DNA of 64,000 nt from Centipeda periodontii DSM 2778. GTDB taxonomy: Bacteria > Bacillota > Negativicutes > Selenomonadales > Selenomonadaceae. The notes beneath the pieces were generated by a model that saw only the letters and a program-made list of their open reading frames with translations, was not told the DNA's origin and searched no databases. The stretch lies in assembly GCF_000213975.1 (NCBI RefSeq), contig NZ_GL892076.1, positions 335,355 through 399,354 of the forward strand, read 5' to 3'. Made by a program: the position numbers and the translations under genes. Below, piece by piece: positions 25,321 through 31,946 of this stretch. Positions within the stretch are counted from its first letter, which is position 1, and each line of letters begins with the position of its first letter.

Positions 25321-26142
25321 TTAGCTGCGCCCGCTCTGCGTCTTTGTAAGATGCTCGCTGATCTTCCGCGACCATGTCGGCAGAGCAACACCTGTCGCGG
25401 AAAACTCCAAGATCATCGCCCCGAGCGATGCGAAGTTCTCGCGCACGCCCGCCGCATCACAGGCGAACGCGGCGGTGTTCTCGGCGGGGATGCCGACGTC
25501 TCCTGCGACCTGCTTCGCGTCGATGTTCGTACCGAGGAAAACGAATTCCCAGCCCGCCTCCTTTTCCTGCTGCTGTACCAACTCCCGCACCCTGTCAGGT
25601 GTCCAGTAGTACTGGTTCGCGCGCTCGATCTCCGTGTTGTCCGTGATGATGATGAACATCGTACGCACGGGACGCTCTTCGGGGCGATCCTCCCGGTGCA
25701 CGAGCTGAGCCATGTGGATGGAGGCACCGATGGAATCGAACAGTCCCCCGCTGCCGCGCTCGCTGTCCTGCTCTACGAAATCTTCGGGATGTTCATGCCT
25801 ATACTGTTCCGCAAGGGTAAGGAGACGCGTAAAGCAGCCCTGTTCGATGAGCGCAGCATCCTCGGTGATCGGCACGCGGGTATTATGGTCGATGCAATGG
25901 GTGATCTCTTTATGGTCAATGCAACCGGCGATCTCTTTCCAGAGCCAAACAAGGAGATCCGTCCGCTCCTCCCTGAGCCGCGCGATCATATCGTTGAATC
26001 CGTCGATCAGATCGGACTCAAGATCCGCCATCGGCCCGCTCAGCTCCAACAGGAAGATCAGCTCCGTCATCGCTCCGCTGCCGTCCACGTCGAAATACCC
26101 TCTCCGTGTGTCCGTCTGTCCGTTTGTCTTTGCTTCTGCCAT
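25321..26142 (-). CDS. TerY-like vWA protein 1 (degenerate MIDAS, 16-aa insertion)
   Basis: The product is 273 aa. It begins MAEAKTNGQT like its two neighbours and then has an extra DTRRGYFDVDGSGAMT before the vWA core. The metal-ion site that should read D-x-S-x-S reads ELSGP (FLLELSGPM), so the first Asp and second Ser are lost; the distal IITDNTE segment is also altered. The C-terminal SRKISEHLTKTQSGRS tail is shared. It is the most diverged of three tandem paralogues on the minus strand. Its own promoter lies at 26187. It probably still folds as a vWA scaffold but should bind metal poorly. Confidence 0.8.
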   Translation of the reverse strand: MAEAKTNGQTDTRRGYFDVDGSGAMTELIFLLELSGPMADLESDLIDGFNDMIARLREERTDLLVWLWKEIAGCIDHKEITHCIDHNTRVPITEDAALIEQGCFTRLLTLAEQYRHEHPEDFVEQDSERGSGGLFDSIGASIHMAQLVHREDRPEERPVRTMFIIITDNTEIERANQYYWTPDRVRELVQQQEKEAGWEFVFLGTNIDAKQVAGDVGIPAENTAAFACDAAGVRENFASLGAMILEFSATGVALPTWSRKISEHLTKTQSGRS

Positions 26143-26186
26143 GATATGCTCCTCCTCTATATCAGTTGACCTTTTCTATGGATGCG

Positions 26187-26230
26187 AGTATAGCAGAAGG
26201 ACGGCGGCGCATGGTCGCATGGCAGGCGAC
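26187..26230 (-). promoter_or_regulatory. vWA1 promoter with GTCGC-N7-GCGAC operator
   Basis: GTCGC-CTGCCAT-GCGAC (26214-26230) lies 21 bp upstream of the extended -10 TGC-TATACT (-10 at 26187-26192). Confidence 0.7.
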
Positions 26231-26286
26231 ATTTATGCACTCGCTGATAAATTCGCCCTGCCATCTTTGGGCTTCACGTTCTCCGC

Positions 26287-27024
26287 TCAGCTGCGCCCGC
26301 TCTGCGTCTTTGCAAGGTGTTCGCCGATCTTCGTCTTCCAGCCCGCTCCGACGATGCCCGTATGTGCGAATGCACACGTCATGCGCGAAAGCGATGCGAA
26401 GTTCTCGCGCACGCCCACCGCGTCACAGGCGAACTGGGCGGCGTTCTCGGCAGGGAGGCCGAGGTCTCTTGCGACCTGCGCTGCATCGATGTTCGCACCG
26501 AGGAGGATAAACGTCCAGCCCGCCTCCTTTTCCTGCCGCTCTACCAGATCCCGCAGCCGGTCAGGCGTCCAGTAGTACAGGCTCGCGTTATCCGTTCCGC
26601 CCGTGATGATGACGAACATCGTACGCGCGGGGTTCTCGGGGTAATGCTTGTATACGTACCTAGCGCGGCAGACAACACCGCCTATCGCATTGATCAGCAC
26701 CCTTCTACCGGGCTTGCCGTCCTCTAGTGTGATGGGCGCGGGAGCAGCTTGGCGTGCAACCTGCTCCCGCATGATACGGAGGCGCTCAAAGAAGTCCTGT
26801 TCCATGCGTACGGAGTCCGCGGTGATCGGCACACGTTCATCAACGTACAAGCAAAAATCAGCGAACTGCCAGGTAGTGACAAGGATATCCGTCTCTTCCT
26901 CTCTGAGCCGTGCAATCATGCCGTTGAACCCGGCGATGATATCGGACGCAAAGTCCGCCATGGGCTCGCTGACGTCCATGAGGAATATCAGCTCTGTCTG
27001 TCCGTTTGTCTTTGCCTCTGCCAT
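26287..27024 (-). CDS. TerY-like vWA protein 2 (degenerate MIDAS)
   Basis: The product is 245 aa, a paralogue of vWA1 and vWA3. The MIDAS reads DVSEP (FLMDVSEPM), keeping the Asp but losing the second Ser. The conserved Thr of the loop is not evident, and the distal site reads ITGGTDN instead of TDG. The C-terminal part (FASLSRMTCAFAHTGIVGAG) is nearly identical to vWA3. GGAGGAG precedes ATG 27024. The spacer and promoter upstream are near copies of those of vWA1, so the unit duplicated as gene plus promoter. Confidence 0.82.
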   Translation of the reverse strand: MAEAKTNGQTELIFLMDVSEPMADFASDIIAGFNGMIARLREEETDILVTTWQFADFCLYVDERVPITADSVRMEQDFFERLRIMREQVARQAAPAPITLEDGKPGRRVLINAIGGVVCRARYVYKHYPENPARTMFVIITGGTDNASLYYWTPDRLRDLVERQEKEAGWTFILLGANIDAAQVARDLGLPAENAAQFACDAVGVRENFASLSRMTCAFAHTGIVGAGWKTKIGEHLAKTQSGRS

Positions 27025-27068
27025 GATATGCTCCTCCTCTATATCGGTTGACCTTTTCTATGGATGCG

Positions 27069-27112
27069 AGTATAGCAGAAGGACGGCTGCGCATGGTCGC
27101 ATGGCAGGCGAC
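27069..27112 (-). promoter_or_regulatory. vWA2 promoter with GTCGC-N7-GCGAC operator
   Basis: GTCGC-CTGCCAT-GCGAC (27096-27112) lies 21 bp upstream of TGC-TATACT (-10 at 27069-27074). Confidence 0.7.
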
Positions 27113-27168
27113 ATTTATGCACTCGCTCATAAATTCGCCCTGCCATCTTTGGGCTTCACGCTCACCGT

Positions 27169-27837
27169 TCAGCTGCGCCCGCTCTTATGCTTTGCAAGGT
27201 GTTCACCGATCTTCGTCTTCCAGCCCGCTCCGATGATGCCCGTATGTGCGAATGCACACGTCATGCGCGAAAGCGACGCGAAGTTCTCGCGCACGCCCGC
27301 CGCGTCACAGGCGAACTCGACAGCATTCTCGGCACGGATGCCAAGTCCGCCCGCGACCTGTACGGCGTCGATGTTCGCGCCGAGGAAGACGAACTCCCAG
27401 CCCGCCTCCTTTTCCTGTTTCTTCACCATCGCGCGCACCTGATCCGCCGTGTAGCGCATGCTTGCGTTCTCCATGCCGTCGGTGGTGATGATGAACATCG
27501 TGCGCGCGGGGCGATCTTCGGGACGCGCATACTTGTGCACGTTTCTGATGTGGTGGATCGCGCCGCCCATCGCATCGAGCAGAGCCGTCGAGCCGCGCGT
27601 GTAGTACTCCTTGTCCGTGAGTGTTGGTACCTCTGCGATCCGCACGCGGTCATGGATGACCTCGTCCTCGTGGTCAAAGAGCACCGTCGAGACGAGTACA
27701 TCTCCCCCATCCCCTTTGTGCTGTGCGATCATGCCGTTGAACCCGCCGATCGTGTCCGACTCCAGCCCCGACATCGACCCGCTCCGATCCAAGATGAATA
27801 CGAGTTCCGTCTGTCCGTTTGTCTTTGCCTCTGCCAT
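27169..27837 (-). CDS. TerY-like vWA protein 3 (intact MIDAS)
   Basis: The product is 222 aa. It has a complete metal-ion-dependent adhesion site: DRSGSM at residues ~17-22, a Thr in YTRGSTALLDAMGG, and an Asp in FIITTDGMENAS. TerY-type vWA proteins are cytoplasmic scaffolds in tellurite/stress-response (Ter) and RNA-repair neighbourhoods. GGAGGAG precedes ATG 27837. It is the intact member, nearest to the ancestral state, of three tandem copies that each have their own operator-bearing promoter. Confidence 0.87.
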   Translation of the reverse strand: MAEAKTNGQTELVFILDRSGSMSGLESDTIGGFNGMIAQHKGDGGDVLVSTVLFDHEDEVIHDRVRIAEVPTLTDKEYYTRGSTALLDAMGGAIHHIRNVHKYARPEDRPARTMFIITTDGMENASMRYTADQVRAMVKKQEKEAGWEFVFLGANIDAVQVAGGLGIRAENAVEFACDAAGVRENFASLSRMTCAFAHTGIIGAGWKTKIGEHLAKHKSGRS

Positions 27838-27881
27838 GATGATCTCCTCCTCTATACTGTGTGACCTCTTCTATGGTGTCG

Positions 27882-27925
27882 AGTATAGCAGGGAAACGAG
27901 GACGGGTGGTCGCATGACAGGCGAC
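27882..27925 (-). promoter_or_regulatory. vWA3 promoter with GTCGC-N7-GCGAC operator
   Basis: GTCGC-CTGTCAT-GCGAC (27909-27925) lies 21 bp upstream of TGC-TATACT (-10 at 27882-27887). The operator ends 3 bp from the -35 of the divergent ogt promoter. Confidence 0.72.
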
Positions 27926-27928
27926 ATT

Positions 27929-27956
27929 TTGAAAAAAGACACTTTTCTTCTATAAT
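27929..27956 (+). promoter_or_regulatory. ogt promoter
   Basis: TTGAAA (27929-27934), 16 bp, TATAAT (27951-27956). It is divergent from vWA3, and the shared operator may affect both. Confidence 0.7.
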
Positions 27957-27987
27957 AGATATTCAAACAACAGCAGGAGGGATTCCA

Positions 27988-28473
27988 ATGATCTACACAG
28001 CACACTACACATCGCCGCTCGGCGGCATCACGCTCGCGAGTGACGGCATAGCCCTCACGGGGCTGTACTTCGATGGGGAAACAGGCTGTCCGCCATGCGA
28101 TGCGGCGCACAAAAAAGACCTCCCCGTATTCGGAGAGGTCGTAAAATGGCTTGATCTGTATTTCGCCGGCAAAGAGCCGGACTTTATGCCCACGCTCAAT
28201 CCCACGGGCACGTCGTTTCAGATGTCGGTATGGGCAATCCTGCGAGCGATCCCATTCGGAGAAACGACAACATACGGAGCGATTGCAAAACAACTCGAAA
28301 AAGACACTGGACGGCGCATGTCGGCGCAGGCGGTCGGCGGCGCGGTCGGGCGCAACCCGATCTCCATCCTCATCCCCTGCCACCGCGTCATCGGCGCAAA
28401 CGGCAGCCTCACTGGATATGCGGGCGGACTGGACAAAAAGGAGTATTTGCTCGAGCTTGAGGGGATCATCTGA
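27988..28473 (+). CDS. ogt: methylated-DNA--[protein]-cysteine S-methyltransferase
   Basis: The product is 161 aa and removes O6-alkyl groups from guanine by transfer to its own Cys. The active-site segment is PISILIPCHRVIGANGSLTG near residues 126-145; the DNA-binding HTH is FGETTTYGAIAKQLEKDTG. Length fits single-domain MGMT/Ogt enzymes without the Ada N-terminal domain. AGGAGGG precedes ATG 27988. It is transcribed divergently from the vWA genes and convergently with the PIN toxin. Confidence 0.92.
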   Translation: MIYTAHYTSPLGGITLASDGIALTGLYFDGETGCPPCDAAHKKDLPVFGEVVKWLDLYFAGKEPDFMPTLNPTGTSFQMSVWAILRAIPFGETTTYGAIAKQLEKDTGRRMSAQAVGGAVGRNPISILIPCHRVIGANGSLTGYAGGLDKKEYLLELEGII

Positions 28474-28491
28474 TCTCCAACTGAGTGTTCC

Positions 28492-28890
28492 TTATCGCTG
28501 TAAAAACTCCATGGCTGACAAAATTCTCGGTTTCACGAGTCCAGCCTCCAAGAAGTCCTTGTCCCCAGTCAACAGGATATCTGCGTTTGCCGCAAGCGCC
28601 GCTCTGAGAATCGGACGATCTGCCGCATCACGAATCTTCTTTTCTGCTGGAACGGGTTGCTCTGGAACAGCAACAAGCTCTACCGACTGTAAGGCCAGCA
28701 GCAAAAATTGCTCCATAGCCTCCGTCTTTCGAGGGAATTTCCGCGCAAAAATGCGTCGTAATTCATTCACATTCTGTCTGCAGATGATCGCAGTGTTGGG
28801 GTGCGTAATCGCCTTCATATAAGCTTGAAATGGCGTCCCGTTTGTAAGGATTGCGGAGATCAAGATGTTCGTATCAATCAGAACACGCAT
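28492..28890 (-). CDS. PIN-domain toxin of an AbrB/PIN toxin-antitoxin pair
   Basis: The product is 132 aa. PIN-type RNase acidic residues are visible: LIDTNILISAIL at the N-terminus, a middle Glu (QNVNELRRIF), and RDAADRPILRAALAANADIL, then LTGDKDFLEA. It belongs to the 'putative toxin-antitoxin system toxin component, PIN family' type. Start MRVLIDTNIL at 28890 overlaps the antitoxin stop (28874) by 17 nt, typical of toxin-antitoxin operons. Confidence 0.85.
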   Translation of the reverse strand: MRVLIDTNILISAILTNGTPFQAYMKAITHPNTAIICRQNVNELRRIFARKFPRKTEAMEQFLLLALQSVELVAVPEQPVPAEKKIRDAADRPILRAALAANADILLTGDKDFLEAGLVKPRILSAMEFLQR

Positions 28891-29161
28891 AATCACTTCC
28901 GTTGCGCTCACGTTTTACCAAAGCCATCACATCATCCTCTGAGAGCTCTGCCCCCTCGCCCGCCATCTCACGCTTCAGCCTCTGCATTGCATAGGCAGCA
29001 GCATTCACAAGCCGGACGGATCCCTGCTCTACCACAAAGGTCACACGACTGCCGTGCTCAACACCAAGAACACTGCGCACATCTTTGGGAATCGTGATCT
29101 GCCCCTTTGCCGTAACCATTGCGTTGTCAATAAATGTGTCGGACATAACTACTGTCGCCAT
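28874..29161 (-). CDS. AbrB/SpoVT-type antitoxin
   Basis: The product is 95 aa with an N-terminal swapped-hairpin DNA-binding domain (VTAKGQITIPKDVRSVLGVE, then HGSRVTFVVEQGSVRLV) and a C-terminal helical part that should wrap the PIN toxin. ATG 29161 has AAGGTGG upstream. The reading frame stays open further into the adjacent MITE, but that part is not protein-like. Two TTCCTAC direct repeats (29173-29197) just upstream are a candidate autoregulatory operator. Confidence 0.82.
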   Translation of the reverse strand: MATVVMSDTFIDNAMVTAKGQITIPKDVRSVLGVEHGSRVTFVVEQGSVRLVNAAAYAMQRLKREMAGEGAELSEDDVMALVKRERNGSDYACSD

Positions 29162-29202
29162 TACGGGCACCACCTTCGACGTAGGAAAAGTAGGAATTTC
29201 TT

Positions 29203-29366
29203 GGAAATTGCTGATAATAACGAAGTCCATCCGATTGGCATAGATTTTTGTCCGCGGGAGAAGGCAAACCAGACGCATAGCAAAGGCTATGTGGAAGATT
29301 TGCCGACAAAAATCAGACAAAAAAAGATATACTAAGAGGCGCAGCTGAATGGATCAGTGCTTTCCT
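29203..29366 (+). mobile_element. MITE-like element, copy D
   Basis: Ends GGAAATTGCTGATAA and GGATCAGTGCTTTCC are diverged; the central CATAGC-aaag-GCTATG hairpin is kept. It lies between the candidate promoter at 29373-29402 and the antitoxin gene. Confidence 0.8.
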
Positions 29367-29372
29367 TTCTAT

Positions 29373-29402
29373 ATTATACCACAAAAATTCTCCCCCACAC
29401 AA
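29373..29402 (-). promoter_or_regulatory. candidate toxin-antitoxin promoter
   Basis: Minus strand TTGTGT (29397-29402), 18 bp, TATAAT (29373-29378). The MITE sits in the resulting 5' leader. Confidence 0.5.
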
Positions 29403-29403
29403 G

Positions 29404-29436
29404 AAAACGCAGCCCCACGCGGAGCTGCGTTTTTGT
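29404..29436 (-). terminator. terminator of the DUF2828 gene
   Basis: AAACGCAGC pairs with GCTGCGTTT (29404-29432), flanked by T/A runs on both strands. Confidence 0.75.
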
Positions 29437-29442
29437 TTGCGC

Positions 29443-30918
29443 CTACACCTCAATCGCCGCATACCGTTCGCTGCGGAGCACCTGCTCCATATACTCGTAC
29501 GGGGTAATGCGCCCGTCGACGACCATGGAAAAGATGCTCGGGCTGCAGCCGGAGACGAGCATGACGCCCTGCTCGTTCATCGTGATGGGCTGCTGGCAGC
29601 GGCGGCTCTGTACGTTCCAGAAGACGATGCGCGGCAGCGCATAGCCCGCCTCCGCGAACAGTTCCTTGGCCCGCTCGAAATTCGTCACGTCCGCGTCCAC
29701 GGTACAGGCATCGAACTCCATATCCGTGATGATGTAGAGCACGGATGGCAGTTCCTCCTGCGGCACACGGTTCTTCACCGCTGCGCGCAGGAGGAGGCGG
29801 AACACGGCTTCGAGGTTCGTGTTCGCCACCTCATTGAACGTCCTGCAATAGAGGGTTTTCGCCACGATCGCCGTACCCGCGATCTCGACAAGCCGCGGGT
29901 TCTGGGAAAATGTGATAAAGTGCCCATGAAACGCGCCCGTATTGCGCTCGGCGAAGTAGATGGCAAGCGAGAGCGCGACACTGCTCGGCAGTGGGTTCCC
30001 GCCCCAGTACATCGAGCCGGAGCCGTCGAGCACAACCAGTGCGTTCTCTCCATGCGTATAGTCGGGCAGCGCACGCCATGTGACATCAAGCGCATGCGCT
30101 TCCTCGGGACTTGGCGCAGACCCTCCTCCCCATATGCAGAGCGGACGAATGATCTCATAGGGATAGAGCGTTCCCGTATGCAGCCGTTCCTCGCCGCGCT
30201 CGACGCGTTCAAGGAACGCCTTGTACCGCTCCATGTCGTTGCGCCAAAACGCTGCGCGGTACTTGAACATCGCCTTCGACGGCTGCTTTGCGTAGTCAAA
30301 GGTATAGTCCCTCGTGCGCAGGGCGTTCTCGATGAGCGCAATGCGGCGGCGCAGACGGACGAGCATCCTGCGGTAGTCCGCCTCCCGCATCCCGAATAGG
30401 ACCGCGAGCCGCCGCGCCTGTGCACGCGCCGCACGCGAGGAAGTATTGACGGACGGCAGCCACTTCGCGAGGAGGGAGATCGGATTTTCCTCCCATGCGG
30501 CACGCAGGTCTTTTTCAAGCTGTGCGCGAATCAGGTGGACAGCTGCAGCCTCCAATGGCGTGTCGAGAAGGACGAGCAGATCGTCCCAGCGACCGTACCC
30601 CGGAACGAATTTCAGATTCTTTTCGAGAGATGCGGGCGCAGCGAAGGCGAGGTGGCGCAGCAGCACGCGAAAGAGCCGCCGCTCGCCGAGTCCTCCGCGC
30701 ACGTCACGCGCGTAGAAGAGGGTGCGCAGCGCATAGGTCGGATGCTCGGCAAAGGCGCGCGTGAAGCGCACGATGATCTCCGCCTCGCCCGCCTCCCGCA
30801 GCGCGCCTGCCGCCGCAAAGAAGTCGAGCACGTCTGAACCCGAGCTTGCATAGGTTGCGGCATCGTTCTCCGTCCGCGTATAGGTTCGGTTGCTTTCCTC
30901 TTTCAGCGCGTCCAGCAT
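29443..30918 (-). CDS. DUF2828-type Ro-like vWA protein
   Basis: The product is 491 aa. The N-terminal ~280 residues contain the DUF2828/TROVE-like helical repeat pattern (TYASSGSDVLDFFAAAGALR, TLFYARDVRGGLGERRLFRV, FVPGYGRWDDLLVLLDTP). The C-terminal vWA domain has an intact MIDAS (ALVVLDGSGSMYWGG, a Thr in VANTNLEAVF, an Asp in VLYIITDMEFDA). Ro60/TROVE proteins bind misfolded and Y RNAs; DUF2828 proteins share the layout, but RNA binding here is inference. AAGGAGG precedes ATG 30918. A TTGAAA-17-TACAAT promoter at 31188-31216 leaves a ~265-nt leader. It lies in the same island as rtcB and the vWA genes. Confidence 0.85.
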   Translation of the reverse strand: MLDALKEESNRTYTRTENDAATYASSGSDVLDFFAAAGALREAGEAEIIVRFTRAFAEHPTYALRTLFYARDVRGGLGERRLFRVLLRHLAFAAPASLEKNLKFVPGYGRWDDLLVLLDTPLEAAAVHLIRAQLEKDLRAAWEENPISLLAKWLPSVNTSSRAARAQARRLAVLFGMREADYRRMLVRLRRRIALIENALRTRDYTFDYAKQPSKAMFKYRAAFWRNDMERYKAFLERVERGEERLHTGTLYPYEIIRPLCIWGGGSAPSPEEAHALDVTWRALPDYTHGENALVVLDGSGSMYWGGNPLPSSVALSLAIYFAERNTGAFHGHFITFSQNPRLVEIAGTAIVAKTLYCRTFNEVANTNLEAVFRLLLRAAVKNRVPQEELPSVLYIITDMEFDACTVDADVTNFERAKELFAEAGYALPRIVFWNVQSRRCQQPITMNEQGVMLVSGCSPSIFSMVVDGRITPYEYMEQVLRSERYAAIEV

Positions 30919-31181
30919 CGCTTATCCTCCTTTGCGCAAAATGCCCGACCCAGATGCGGATGCACTGTGCCGGACACATTCATTCACCGCAGCAGACTGC
31001 GGACATATACGGACAAGATGCCACGGACGGAAGCGTCGCCCCATCCTGTGGGGCAGATTCCCCACACTGTTTTACAGACAGTTGATGTATTGCTGTTGGC
31101 ATCTTTCGCAAGACACGATTTCACGCCGACGATCCCCATAGGGAATCTCTTCGGTATTCCGAATATTGCTGTTCATGTCTT
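30919..31181 (-). other. long untranslated leader of the DUF2828 gene
   Basis: About 265 nt lie between the predicted transcription start (~31181) and the start codon. They hold several potential stem-loops (for example CTGCCCCACAGGATGGGGCG) and a 34-codon ORF (31068-31172, minus, with SCERCQQQYI) that lacks a Shine-Dalgarno. I cannot assign a known RNA family. Confidence 0.35.
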
Positions 31182-31187
31182 GTACTT

Positions 31188-31216
31188 ATTGTAGCATAAA
31201 CGCTCTCTTTTTTCAA
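31188..31216 (-). promoter_or_regulatory. promoter of the DUF2828 gene
   Basis: Minus strand TTGAAA (31211-31216), 17 bp, TGC-TACAAT (-10 at 31188-31193). Confidence 0.7.
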
Positions 31217-31225
31217 GAAAATGTG

Positions 31226-31789
31226 CTACTTCTTCGCCTCTTTCGCCGTGTGTGCGGTGTTCGCCGCCTTCGTCTGCTGCGCGATGGCATCGCAGACGCA
31301 GCCGCCCGTGGGCGTAACGGTACCGCGCTTGCGTGCCTTGTGCGCCTCGTAGCGGCGTTTGCCCTCCTCGAACGCGGCGCGTGCCTCCTCGGTATCGAGC
31401 GTGAGCGGCGGCACGGACTTCGGACGTGCGTTGCGGTCGAGCGCGACCATGGTGAAGTACGCCGAGAGACCGAGCTGCGGATCACCGCCGTCGTCCAGAT
31501 CCTCGACAATGACGTTGACGGCGACCTCCATCGAGCTGTGCCCGACATAGACGATGTCCGCCGTCACGACGACGAGGTCGCCGATGCGGATCGGCAGGTG
31601 GAACTCCAGCTCGTCCACGCGCGCCGTCACCACGTTCGAACGCGCATAGCGCCGCGCCGCCGCATACGCCGCCGAGTCCATCAGCTTCATAATCTCGCCG
31701 CCGTGCACGTTCCCGTTCGGATTCGCCTGACTCGGCATCATGACCTCACTGATGACGATGCGGCTGTCCTTCATCTTGCATTCTTTCAT
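31226..31789 (-). CDS. acyl-CoA thioesterase (hot-dog fold, YciA-like)
   Basis: The product is 187 aa. The hot-dog signature is VMMPSQANPNGNVHGGEIMK, then LMDSAAYAAARRYA, with the catalytic Asp in LMDSAA and VDELEFHLPIRIGDLVVVTA. It hydrolyses acyl-CoA to free acid and CoA. The C-terminal ~40 residues (HKARKRGTVTPTGGCVCDAI onward) are a charged tail beyond the usual domain. GGGGG precedes ATG 31789. It is divergent from the DXS-like gene at 31947. Confidence 0.88.
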   Translation of the reverse strand: MKECKMKDSRIVISEVMMPSQANPNGNVHGGEIMKLMDSAAYAAARRYARSNVVTARVDELEFHLPIRIGDLVVVTADIVYVGHSSMEVAVNVIVEDLDDGGDPQLGLSAYFTMVALDRNARPKSVPPLTLDTEEARAAFEEGKRRYEAHKARKRGTVTPTGGCVCDAIAQQTKAANTAHTAKEAKK

Positions 31790-31879
31790 TATATATCCCC
31801 CTGTCAAAATCATTTTCCCATCGGAGCACCTACTCTACCATGCTTTGCTGAAAATAATCCGTTACATTTGCTACGCGCC

Positions 31880-31910
31880 TTGACACCCACGTACATTTCG
31901 GTGGTATAAT
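31880..31910 (+). promoter_or_regulatory. promoter of the first DXS-like gene
   Basis: TTGACA (31880-31885), 19 bp, TATAAT (31905-31910). Confidence 0.65.
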
Positions 31911-31946
31911 TTGCGCAGGGAAATGATCCGGCAAAGGGGGATCTCT

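Noticed and set aside
27909..27925. The CCTGTCAT inside the vWA3 operator as evidence that the two operator families are one
   Set aside because: The other three GTCGC-N7-GCGAC sites lack a full CTGTCAT and the phasing to the -10 differs by about 5 bp.
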